Under the pieces are notes generated by a model. That model saw nothing but the letters and a program-made list of their open reading frames with translations. It was not told where the DNA came from and searched no databases. Source: G963556115 sp963675945 (GTDB taxonomy: Bacteria; Planctomycetota; SZUA-567). Taken from it: a stretch of DNA of 64,000 bases. The stretch's first letter is position 1, and every line of letters begins with the position of its first letter. This document shows, one piece after another, positions 8,778 through 16,878 of the stretch. The stretch lies in assembly GCA_963675945.1 (NCBI GenBank), contig OY780932.1:310001-374000 (forward strand). The letters are read 5' to 3'. The translations under genes and the position numbers were made by a program.

Positions 8778-9755
8778 ATGCAGTGGACACGTAAACACCT
8801 TCTGGGGTTGGAAGATCTATCTTATGATGAACTTATGCATATTCTGACCACAACCGATAATCTCAAACAGGTATCAACCCGAGCAGTAAAGAAAGTACCG
8901 GCGCTCTCCGGTAGAACCGTAGTAAACATGTTTTATGAACCCTCCACCCGCACCAGCCTCTCCTTCACTCTTGCCGAACGCCGAATCAGTGCCGATGTTC
9001 TCTCCTTCAGCAAGAGTGGCTCATCGGTCAGCAAGGGCGAGACTCTGATCGATACCGCCAAGAATATCGAGGCGATGGGCGTCGACATCATGGTACTGCG
9101 CCACAATGCGTCGGGCGCAGCCAAGCTTCTCAGTGAGAATGTAAACTGCGGAGTGGTAAATGCCGGTGACGGGCAGCATGAACATCCTACTCAGGCGCTC
9201 CTGGACATCTATACCATCAGAGAGGTGATGCAGAACCGGGAGGATCTACCCGACAGTTTCTCTGATATCACGGTCTCAATCGTCGGTGACATCACCCACA
9301 GCCGGGTAGCTAGGAGCAATATCTGGGGGCTGACTACGCTCGGCGCCAAGGTTCTGGTCGTTGGTCCGGCAACCATGATCCCCCCGGAGATAGAACGAAT
9401 GGGCGTTGAAGTCTGTTATGATATGGATGAAGCTGTAAAACGCTCGCACTTTATTAATATGCTCAGAATTCAGTTCGAACGCCAGAACGGCATCTGCCCC
9501 TTCCCCAGTGTCAGCGAATACTCCAGGCTCTTCGGCCTCTCCCGGGAGCGTATCGCCCGCCTTGGCCGCGAGGATTTAGTCATAATGCACCCAGGGCCGG
9601 TCAACCGCGGTATCGAGCTTACCCCGGAGATAGCCGATGGTAAACAGAGTGTTATCCTACAGCAGGTGGAGAATGGGGTGGCTGTACGCATGGCAGTACT
9701 CTATCTGATCAATGGCGCCCTGAGCCACTCAAGTATCGAACAGGAAACCGAATAA
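8778..9755 (+). CDS. pyrB: Aspartate carbamoyltransferase, catalytic chain
   Basis: Joins carbamoyl phosphate and aspartate, the first committed step of pyrimidine synthesis. The 325-aa protein has the carbamoyl-phosphate site FYEPSTRTSLSF, the flexible-loop SKSGSSVSKGET, and HPTQALLDIYT, then the aspartate-domain motifs MLRIQFERQ and HPGPVNRG. No regulatory subunit pyrI is adjacent, which fits the form paired with PyrR control. Start ATG follows GAGGAGAGAGTAC. It is transcribed with pyrR upstream and the MEMO-AMMECR1 gene downstream. Confidence 0.96.
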   Translation: MQWTRKHLLGLEDLSYDELMHILTTTDNLKQVSTRAVKKVPALSGRTVVNMFYEPSTRTSLSFTLAERRISADVLSFSKSGSSVSKGETLIDTAKNIEAMGVDIMVLRHNASGAAKLLSENVNCGVVNAGDGQHEHPTQALLDIYTIREVMQNREDLPDSFSDITVSIVGDITHSRVARSNIWGLTTLGAKVLVVGPATMIPPEIERMGVEVCYDMDEAVKRSHFINMLRIQFERQNGICPFPSVSEYSRLFGLSRERIARLGREDLVIMHPGPVNRGIELTPEIADGKQSVILQQVENGVAVRMAVLYLINGALSHSSIEQETE

Positions 9756-9794
9756 ACCAACTCCCAACAATAACGACAGCCAAGGATACTCACT

Positions 9795-11567
9795 ATGAAC
9801 CTTCGTGAATATACTCTAATACTGCTCTTAACCCTTCTGCTCGTATTCTGCACGCACTCCTTGAAAGTCAGCGCCCTGGATGAAGTGATGATAGTAGAAG
9901 AGCTCGGCTCTGCGGAACAGAAGGATAACTGGGAGTACGCCCCCCCTACACTTCCTGCCGACGCTAACGGCATGTCAAAACCAGACCCTGCCGAAGCCGC
10001 ATCTGCCCCAGCACTTCCGGTCGTCCTTATACCCCGCCAGGTTTTTCCCGACAATATCCGCCAGCCCGGCGGTACCGATATGCTCTACCCGGCAAATAAA
10101 GAACTACTCTATCGCCTTCTCGGTTCGCTTGATCGTCCACAAGCCCTCCCTGAGGTTCCGGGTCTGGCCAAGACCTTCATCGCCCCCTGGGGATCAATCG
10201 ACGGGGCACTGGCGATTGCGGCGAAGGTCTATCAATATCTGCATAAGCTTAAAGGCTTACAAACGGTCATACTGGTTTCACGCCCCCACGGTAATACGCT
10301 CCAGGGCTGTAGAGCCTCGGTCTGGCCAGAAGGAGGTTACGCCACCCCGCTGGCGATAACCCCAGTAAACGCCATCGCGTCGCAAAAACTTCTACAAAAC
10401 CCACTCTTCGGCTTTGACCGAGCGGCACATCTGCAGGAACTCTCAATAGAGAGCCAACTCCTGCTCATCCAGTACTTTATTCCCGAGGTTAAGATCGTAC
10501 CCGTACTCATTGATCCCACCAACAAAGCAGAGTTAGAGAGTATCGCCGACAGCCTGGCCACTTTACTCGCCGGTAACGGCAGTGTCATGATCGGTATCAG
10601 CAACCTTGCCTACGGCATCCCTACTGCCGCCGAGACCGGGGCGCTGGATCTCAAAACCATCTCCGCGCTAAGCACCATGGATTTGAGTATTATCAATAAT
10701 ACAGGCAAAGAACGTTCCGCCGCCCTACCGCCTGAAGCAGGTATCCTCGAGAGTCCACCTACTATCCTGACCACGATCCTGACCTCACTCCTGCTGGAAG
10801 AGGATACTGTAACCTGGTTAGGGTACAATAAAAGCCGTCAGCTTCCCGGCTCCCCTTTGATGACCGGATACGCCGCCGGTGCCATCTCAGAAAGAGCTGC
10901 TACCCCTTGGAACGACGCTCAAATATCCTCGATTATGCTAAAAAAACCGGACAGACTCTCAGACGCAGCGAGTCAGGAGATGCTCGGCATCGCTCGCGAC
11001 GCGCTTGAAGCGGCAGCAGCCATGGCCAGATATGATACTCCCTACCCCCAGAATCCGGAGCTTCTGAAGAAACGTGCCGTCTTCATAACCGCCTACACCC
11101 CTGAAGGTGAGGTACTAGCTTCCATGGGCAGCACCAGTACCAAGAACCGTATCTGTAACGGGGTCACCGAAGCTGCGCGCATGTGCGCAGTCGCTGAAGA
11201 TCCACAGCAGAGCCAGAGGCTGACCGCGGATCAGGCCTATCAGGCAGAAGTTGTAGTCTCCATTCTTAAAGACTTCAAAACCGCCGGACGCTGGGACGAG
11301 GTAGTAAATGGTATGGGGGTAGTTGTCGCCAGGGGTAACAGCCGGAGCCTGGTACTACCGCTAACCGCCAGAAGGAATAACTGGGATGTGCAGCAGATGC
11401 TTGCCTTTGCCTGCCGCCAGGCCGGAATGCGCCCTGACGCATATTTCTCAGACAAGATAGATATCTTTACCTTCCGCAGCGACGATTATATCAGCCCTAG
11501 CCGGCCGCTGGATCCTGCTGCTTCTGACGCCAGCGCTACTGCTAGTCCCCAGCAAGAGAGCGAGTGA
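9795..11567 (+). CDS. Exported fusion of MEMO-like and AMMECR1-like domains (AmmeMemoRadiSam B+A)
   Basis: A 590-aa protein with an N-terminal hydrophobic export signal (LILLLTLLLVFC, about residues 8-20, then HSLKVSA). Residues about 75-380 resemble the MEMO family (AmmeMemoRadiSam protein B): IAPWGSIDGALAI where the family has PHAGYxYSG, ILVSRPHG, the TPLAITPV strand and HLQELSIESQLLLIQYF, the equivalent of HxxEHSIExQLPFL. Residues about 420-580 resemble AMMECR1 (protein A): AVFITAYTPEGEVLASMGS, EAARMCAVAEDP, VVVSILKDF and LVLPLTARRNNWDVQQMLAFACRQAGM. Several MEMO metal-ligand histidines look substituted. The radical-SAM partner is not in the window. The biochemical role of this trio is unknown; an exported, degenerate fusion is unusual. 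Confidence 0.72.
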   Translation: MNLREYTLILLLTLLLVFCTHSLKVSALDEVMIVEELGSAEQKDNWEYAPPTLPADANGMSKPDPAEAASAPALPVVLIPRQVFPDNIRQPGGTDMLYPANKELLYRLLGSLDRPQALPEVPGLAKTFIAPWGSIDGALAIAAKVYQYLHKLKGLQTVILVSRPHGNTLQGCRASVWPEGGYATPLAITPVNAIASQKLLQNPLFGFDRAAHLQELSIESQLLLIQYFIPEVKIVPVLIDPTNKAELESIADSLATLLAGNGSVMIGISNLAYGIPTAAETGALDLKTISALSTMDLSIINNTGKERSAALPPEAGILESPPTILTTILTSLLLEEDTVTWLGYNKSRQLPGSPLMTGYAAGAISERAATPWNDAQISSIMLKKPDRLSDAASQEMLGIARDALEAAAAMARYDTPYPQNPELLKKRAVFITAYTPEGEVLASMGSTSTKNRICNGVTEAARMCAVAEDPQQSQRLTADQAYQAEVVVSILKDFKTAGRWDEVVNGMGVVVARGNSRSLVLPLTARRNNWDVQQMLAFACRQAGMRPDAYFSDKIDIFTFRSDDYISPSRPLDPAASDASATASPQQESE

Positions 11568-11570
11568 GCA

Positions 11571-12893
11571 ATGAAGATATTCTGCTATTCTATCGCTTAC
11601 GAAAAGAGCAACATCAACCTCAGAGAGAAGGTTCGTTTTGATCGGCATGACTCGGTAATACTCGCCGATACCCTCCTCGCCTCAGGCATCACCGAAGCCC
11701 TATCCCTTTGTACCTGCAACCGTACCGAAATCTTCGCAGTAACCAAGGAAGATGAAGTACCCGACTTCGCCCTCTATCTCAGTGATATTACCGATACGCC
11801 AAAACAGCTTATCGACGATTCCGCAACCCTCTATCGTGATCTTGAGGTACTGGAACACCTCTTCCTCCTCGCCTGCGGCCTAAAGTCACTGGTAATCGGC
11901 GAGAACGAGATTCTAGGTCAACTCAAAGCAGCATACGCCAATGCGCTGTCAATTAACAGCACGGGCAAGATTCTTAATCGACTGCTACAGCGCTCATTCA
12001 CCCTGGCTAAGCATATCCGCAGCGGTACCGATATAGGAAAACTCCGAGTATCGGTAGCCAGTATTGCAGTTGAAGAGATTCTCAGACTACGCCAGGATGT
12101 CAACAGGCTCAATATCTATATCTGGGGTACCGGAGAGGTCGGTCAGGCAATAGTAAAATCCCTGGATGCTTACGGCGCGAAGCCCGGTATTATACTCAGC
12201 CGCCACCCTGAGCGCTTCCAGAACAACCCTATTGCTGCAGGCTGGATTACTATTCACAGCAACACCCAGAGCACGGTTATTCAAGATTCAGATATCTTTA
12301 TCTCTTGCACCGGGGCACCGCATCCGGTTATTCTACCCCAGCACCTTTCTAATCTGAGCAAACCACTACTCCTGATTGATCTCGCCGTCCCGCGCGATAT
12401 CGCTCCAGAGGTCAGAGATCTGCCTAACGTCACCCTGATCGATATGGATGATATCAGTCAAATCTCCCAGAGTAACATTGAACAACGTACAAGCATCAAG
12501 AATCAGTTAATACCTGTGATCCAAGAAGAAGCCCATAAATACTATTCCTGCCTCCTCGCCTCAGACTCCCAGAGCTGTATCGCCAAATGGCGTCAGGAAG
12601 CACATGAGATTCTTGCCCGCGAGACCGAGACCCTACTCGCCGAGGTCAATGATCTCCCCGAAGAATTCAGGGAAAAATTCAATGCACTGGGCAGACGCCT
12701 GATGCACCGAATGTTACACTGGCCCAGCGTAGCGCTGAACCGAGCTATCAGCAGCAATCTTCCCTGTGCCGAATACTTCAAAGAACTCGAATCAGAGATA
12801 GAGCTAGAATTTAGTCGAGACGAGATCTATGCGCCTAAGGCCACGGATCAAACCCAAGAGAATAACATAGAAAGTGACAACCATGAAGATTAG
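11571..12893 (+). CDS. hemA: Glutamyl-tRNA reductase
   Basis: Reduces glutamyl-tRNA to glutamate-1-semialdehyde, the entry step of the C5 pathway to tetrapyrroles. The 440-aa protein has the signature LCTCNRTEIF with the catalytic Cys49, the GLKSLVIGENEILGQLKAAY block, the NADPH-binding WGTGEVGQAI, and a C-terminal helical dimerisation domain with RLMHRMLHWPSVALNRAI. It begins 3 bp after the previous stop codon and its end overlaps the hslV start, so it is translated within the operon. A cobalamin-type gene (cbiX-cbiC fusion) at 18.6-19.6 kb uses the same pathway. Confidence 0.95.
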   Translation: MKIFCYSIAYEKSNINLREKVRFDRHDSVILADTLLASGITEALSLCTCNRTEIFAVTKEDEVPDFALYLSDITDTPKQLIDDSATLYRDLEVLEHLFLLACGLKSLVIGENEILGQLKAAYANALSINSTGKILNRLLQRSFTLAKHIRSGTDIGKLRVSVASIAVEEILRLRQDVNRLNIYIWGTGEVGQAIVKSLDAYGAKPGIILSRHPERFQNNPIAAGWITIHSNTQSTVIQDSDIFISCTGAPHPVILPQHLSNLSKPLLLIDLAVPRDIAPEVRDLPNVTLIDMDDISQISQSNIEQRTSIKNQLIPVIQEEAHKYYSCLLASDSQSCIAKWRQEAHEILARETETLLAEVNDLPEEFREKFNALGRRLMHRMLHWPSVALNRAISSNLPCAEYFKELESEIELEFSRDEIYAPKATDQTQENNIESDNHED

Positions 12894-13413
12894 AAGTACA
12901 ACCATATTATCAGTAAAACAACACGGCAGAATCGCCATCGGTGGCGACGGTCAGGTCAGCCTCGGTAATACTATAATCAAAGATTCAGCCAAGAAGATAC
13001 GACCGCTCGCCGGAGGCAAAGTACTCTGCGGCTTTGCCGGTTCCACTGCCGACGCCTTTGCCTTGCTTGAGAAATTTGAACAGAAACTGGACGAATACAA
13101 CTGTAATATTGTCCGCTCCGCCATTGAGATGGCCAAACTCTGGCGCACCGATCGTATTTTGCGAAGGCTTGAGAGCATGATGATCGTAGTTGATAAAGAG
13201 AATCAGCTACTCCTTGGCGGCAGTGGCGATGTGATTGAAGCTGACGATGGAGTATTGGCTATCGGTTCAGGGGGGCAGTACGCTGCTGCTGCTGCCAAAG
13301 CCCTTCTGCGCAATACCGAGATGTCTGCGGAAGATATTGTCAAAGAGTCACTCAAACTCGCCGGCGAGATCTGCGTCTACACCAATGACCACCATATTAT
13401 TGAAGTCTTGTAA
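12883..13413 (+). CDS. hslV: ATP-dependent protease subunit HslV
   Basis: Proteolytic chamber of the HslUV (ClpQY) protease, an N-terminal-threonine peptidase. After a five-residue propeptide (MKIRS) comes TTILSVKQHGRIAIGGDGQV, the classical HslV N-terminus; the first Thr of the mature chain is the nucleophile. The GFAGSTADAFALLEKFE, WRTDRILRRLE and AIGSGGQYAAAAAKALL blocks are all family-typical, and the length (176 aa) is right. I take the ATG at 12883, which overlaps the end of hemA by 11 bp; a GTG three codons earlier is the alternative. The ATPase partner hslU, normally next door, is not in the window. Confidence 0.94.
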   Translation: MKIRSTTILSVKQHGRIAIGGDGQVSLGNTIIKDSAKKIRPLAGGKVLCGFAGSTADAFALLEKFEQKLDEYNCNIVRSAIEMAKLWRTDRILRRLESMMIVVDKENQLLLGGSGDVIEADDGVLAIGSGGQYAAAAAKALLRNTEMSAEDIVKESLKLAGEICVYTNDHHIIEVL

Positions 13414-13424
13414 ACTAGAATAAT

Positions 13425-13464
13425 CTATAACCCAGAGTCACGCCAGCCGTACTCTGGGTTATAG
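13425..13464. terminator. Bidirectional terminator between hslV and lipA
   Basis: Inverted repeat CTATAACCCAGAGT (13425-13438) and its exact complement (13451-13464), 12-nt loop, between two converging genes. T-runs are weak on both sides. Confidence 0.75.
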
Positions 13465-13475
13465 CATAAACCCGC

Positions 13476-14342
13476 TCAACGCTTGAGCATAGTATCCTCG
13501 GCGTTGTAACTACTCCGTACAAACGGTGAAGCCGCAACACTGACAAAGCCCATACTGCGAAGTTCATCTTCAAGCCGGGCGAACTCCTCCGGGGGCATAT
13601 AATACTGTACCGGCAAATTCCGCTCACTCAGCGGCGCCAGGTACTGCCCGACCGTGATAATATCCACCTCCGCCCGCCGAAGTTCCCGTGCCACCTGAAG
13701 AATCTCCTCATAATTCTCACCAAGACCAACCATCATTCCACTCTTGGTCAACAGCTGCGGAAACACAGACTTGATATAGGCTAGCTGTTTAACGCTTCGT
13801 TCAAATACCGCTTTTGGGCGCACCTGCGGATACAAACGCGGCACGGTCTCAACATTATGATTGTAAACATCAGGAAAAGAACTCGCCGAGGTATGCCACG
13901 CCTGCTCATTACCGGCAAAATCCGGAACCAGTATCTCAATGGTAGTATCTGGATTGAGCCGCCTAACCTCCTGCACGGTGGTATCAAAATGCTGCGCTCC
14001 GCCATCTCCCAGGTCATCCCTGGTTACCGAGGTTATCACCGCATGGCTCAGCCCAAGCCGTTTTACCGCCTGCGCCACCCGCAGTGGTTCCTGCGGATCC
14101 AGCGGCTCAGGCTGTTCGCGCCCAATTGCACAAAAACCACACCGCCGCGTGCAGTTACTCCCCATCATAATAAAGGTAGCCCGCCGCTTACTGTAACACT
14201 CAGATCTATTAGGACATTTGGCATTGCTGCATACCGTCTTCAAATCAAGATCTACCAGACAACTTTCCACACTCCTGAGCCGTTCATTCTCCGGCTCCAG
14301 GCGTATACTGAGCCACTCAGGTCTGGGATTATTCTTTGACAT
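13476..14342 (-). CDS. lipA: Lipoyl synthase
   Basis: Radical-SAM enzyme that inserts two sulfurs into octanoyl groups to make the lipoyl cofactor. The 288-aa protein shows both iron-sulfur motifs: CSNAKCPNRSEC for the auxiliary cluster and CTRRCGFC for the SAM cluster, plus VTRDDLGDGGAQHF and the C-terminal SSYNAED serine motif that ligates the auxiliary cluster. I chose the ATG at 14342, preceded by GGGAGGAGTA, rather than an ATG 18 bp upstream without such a site. It overlaps the 3' end of malQ by 14 bp, so the two genes are probably translated together. lipB is not nearby. Confidence 0.95.
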   Translation of the reverse strand: MSKNNPRPEWLSIRLEPENERLRSVESCLVDLDLKTVCSNAKCPNRSECYSKRRATFIMMGSNCTRRCGFCAIGREQPEPLDPQEPLRVAQAVKRLGLSHAVITSVTRDDLGDGGAQHFDTTVQEVRRLNPDTTIEILVPDFAGNEQAWHTSASSFPDVYNHNVETVPRLYPQVRPKAVFERSVKQLAYIKSVFPQLLTKSGMMVGLGENYEEILQVARELRRAEVDIITVGQYLAPLSERNLPVQYYMPPEEFARLEDELRSMGFVSVAASPFVRSSYNAEDTMLKR

Positions 14343-15894
14343 TACTCCTCCCGCGATCATAGAGATAATTCATACTGTTAATATACCATACTTCAAGGTT
14401 ATCCAGCTGCTCAGAGAGCATGCGCCAGCGCCAATTCCCCTCGCCGATACCTGGTCGGTTCATCCGCGCCTCATTACCCAGTCCCATTATATCCTGAACC
14501 GGAAAGATTGCAACATCAGCTACCGACATCATCGCCAATTTTATAAGATCCCAGTGAATATTACTCCCGTCAATCCCTAAATACCGTCGGCACAGATCCC
14601 GCTCCGCATCAATAATATCCCGCCCCATATGTGCGTAATCCTGCCCCTCAGCCCGGTACCAACCCTGAGTCGTATCATTATCATGAGTACCGGTATAGAC
14701 CACACAGTTCTTCTCATAAGAATGCGGACGGTAAAAGTTCGCCCCCTCGCAGAACGCAAACTGCAGAATCTTCATCCCCGGCAGATTATTCCCATCTCTC
14801 AATTCTTCCACCTCCGGGGTAATCACCCCAAGATCCTCAGCTATCAGCGGCAGCTCAGTACTCTCCTCCGCCGCAAATTCATCGCGCAAAACCTTGAAAA
14901 AATCCTGCCCCGGCCCTTTTATCCACTTGCCGTTGCGCGCTGTCTCTTCCCCAGCCTCCACCTGCCAATAAGCCTCAAAACCCCGGAAATGATCCATCCG
15001 CACCACATCGGTATGATACAGTACCGCCCGCATGCGCTTCATCCACCACTTATAACCATCCTGCTGCATCAGCTCCCACTTATATATTGGATTACCCCAG
15101 AGCTGCCCGTCTTCGCAGAAATAATCAGGTGGCGCCCCAGCCATAAGTAGCGCTTCACCGGTCTCGGGATCAACCTCGAAGAGCTCCCGCTCAGCCCAGA
15201 CATCAGCACTATCATGCGCCGTATAAATTGGCAGGTCACCGATAATCAAGATACCCTTGTCATTGGCCAGCTTCTTAACCCGCGCCCACTGTTTATAAAA
15301 GATAAATTGCAGCCAGCACTCGAGTTCAATCTCTTCCGCCAGCTCTGCCGCTGCTGTCGTAAGCGCCTCCTCCTGGCGCATAACCAACCCTTTATCCTCC
15401 CACTCCCACCAGGCTTTTTCCGCATTATCCGCCTTGATTGCCGCAAATAGTGCATAGTCATTGAGCCAAGACGAATGTTCCTCCTTAAATACCTTAAACT
15501 CCTTATGCAGCCCGGCAAACTCAGCTTCACCGACCTCAAAGGTATTAAACGCAGCCTTGAAGCGACTGGCCTTATAACGACGTACCGCTTGAAAATCCAC
15601 CCTGGCTTCAGACTCCGAGCTATAACCCAGAATATCAGTACGGGTAAGTAGTCCCTCTTCAGCCAGCAGCTCCAGCGATATCAGACAAGTATTACCAGCA
15701 AATGAAGAGAGAGCCTGATACGGACTACCCGAGCCGTTTACCGGCCCGAGCGGGAGTATCTGCCAATACCGGAGATCTGCTCTATCAAGATAATCAATAA
15801 ACTTATCCGCACTGGCACCAAAGTCACCTATTCCTTCACCTCCCGGCAACGCCGAAGGATGTACCAAGACCCCTGCTCCTCTTTCTAACGCCAT
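14329..15894 (-). CDS. malQ: 4-alpha-glucanotransferase (amylomaltase)
   Basis: GH77 enzyme that transfers malto-oligosaccharide segments between alpha-1,4-glucans. The 521-aa protein begins with GAGVLVHPSALPGGEGIGDFG and YWQILPLGPVNGSGSPYQ, as in the short bacterial amylomaltases. The catalytic region includes VVRMDHFRGFEAYW (nucleophile Asp in RMDHF), LIAEDLGVITPEVE (acid Glu) and TGTHDNDTTQGW (third Asp), and it ends with the GNWRWRM motif. It starts after AAGGATTGATAG. Together with the GH57-like gene at 26.6 kb it suggests glycogen or alpha-glucan turnover. Confidence 0.95.
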   Translation of the reverse strand: MALERGAGVLVHPSALPGGEGIGDFGASADKFIDYLDRADLRYWQILPLGPVNGSGSPYQALSSFAGNTCLISLELLAEEGLLTRTDILGYSSESEARVDFQAVRRYKASRFKAAFNTFEVGEAEFAGLHKEFKVFKEEHSSWLNDYALFAAIKADNAEKAWWEWEDKGLVMRQEEALTTAAAELAEEIELECWLQFIFYKQWARVKKLANDKGILIIGDLPIYTAHDSADVWAERELFEVDPETGEALLMAGAPPDYFCEDGQLWGNPIYKWELMQQDGYKWWMKRMRAVLYHTDVVRMDHFRGFEAYWQVEAGEETARNGKWIKGPGQDFFKVLRDEFAAEESTELPLIAEDLGVITPEVEELRDGNNLPGMKILQFAFCEGANFYRPHSYEKNCVVYTGTHDNDTTQGWYRAEGQDYAHMGRDIIDAERDLCRRYLGIDGSNIHWDLIKLAMMSVADVAIFPVQDIMGLGNEARMNRPGIGEGNWRWRMLSEQLDNLEVWYINSMNYLYDRGRSNVKE

Positions 15895-16011
15895 CTATCA
15901 ATCCTTATTAACTTGCCCAAATCAGCATATTTTTACCGTATCCGCGTATTATATAATAACAGCCAAAGAGATTCAGCAAAAATCGTAATATTCATCATAT
16001 TTTAACAATTT

Positions 16012-16044
16012 TAAAAAAGCTACACCCAATTCTGAGTGTAGCTT
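16012..16044 (-). terminator. Terminator of the BI-1 family gene
   Basis: AGCTACAC and GTGTAGCT arms (within 16017-16043), followed on the minus strand by a run of six T. It lies directly downstream of the BI-1 gene. Confidence 0.82.
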
Positions 16045-16063
16045 GGCAACTAGTTGCCTATTC

Positions 16064-16846
16064 TTACCTACTTCGAAGCTTGGAGATCAGCCGGAGAATC
16101 TCCAGATACAGCCAGATCAAGGTCACCATCAGCGCAAAAGCCCCATACCACGCCATATACTTCGGAGCGCGCCGAGCCGCCGCCTTTTCTATAGTCTCAA
16201 AATCACAGATCAGTAGTAACGCCGCCACAATACAGACAATAGCGCTGAAGGCAATACCCAGAGCCGAGTTACTGGCGATTATCGAGATGCCACTACCCCA
16301 GAAACCCATAATAAAATTGACCAGATACACCAGCATAATCGCTATTAACGCCCCGCTCACCACCGCCTTGAATTTTTGTGTCGGCACGATAATTCGTTTA
16401 TAATACAGGATCAGCATCACAAAGAAGACCGCAAAGGTCGAGGCCGAAGCCTGAAGCACTATCCCCGGATAAGAGAACTCGAAGAAGGCCGAGATAGAGC
16501 CGATAGCCAGTCCTTCCGCCAAGGCATACGGTATGGCAAGGTATCCGGCAAGATTTGGCTTGAAAGTTATTATCAACGCCAAGATCAACCCTACAATCGC
16601 ACCAATAAGTATAAAAGCTTGAATTGAACCCAGAACCGCGCCCATATTCTCCTCGGTTGCCCCCCCCTGATGTACATTACTGAAGAAGACATACCAGGGG
16701 ATAATCGCCGCCGCCACCACACAAAAGAGCATAACCGCCGCCCGAATAATAGTACCCTCAATTGTCATCGTATCCGCATTCGTTGTAAACTCGGCGTCGG
16801 CAAACACCTTCTCCTTCATCAACGGACTACCTGAAATCAATGCCAT
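16064..16846 (-). CDS. Bax inhibitor-1/YccA family membrane protein
   Basis: A 260-aa integral membrane protein with seven hydrophobic segments, e.g. AAVMLFCVVAAAIIPWYVFF, AFILIGAIVGLILALIITF, FAVFFVMLILYY and FALMVTLIWLYLEILRLI, and the polar C-terminal end typical of the family. YALAEGLAIGSISAFFE fits the BI-1/YccA signature. Members such as E. coli YccA interact with FtsH, and others act as pH-dependent ion leaks; the role here is not known. The 22 residues before the first span (TTNADTMTIEGTI) match the YccA-like YBHD subgroup. Ribosome site AGGAGGTG is strong. Confidence 0.85.
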   Translation of the reverse strand: MALISGSPLMKEKVFADAEFTTNADTMTIEGTIIRAAVMLFCVVAAAIIPWYVFFSNVHQGGATEENMGAVLGSIQAFILIGAIVGLILALIITFKPNLAGYLAIPYALAEGLAIGSISAFFEFSYPGIVLQASASTFAVFFVMLILYYKRIIVPTQKFKAVVSGALIAIMLVYLVNFIMGFWGSGISIIASNSALGIAFSAIVCIVAALLLICDFETIEKAAARRAPKYMAWYGAFALMVTLIWLYLEILRLISKLRSR

Positions 16847-16878
16847 AAATTACACCTCCTGTTATTAAAAAATAGTTT

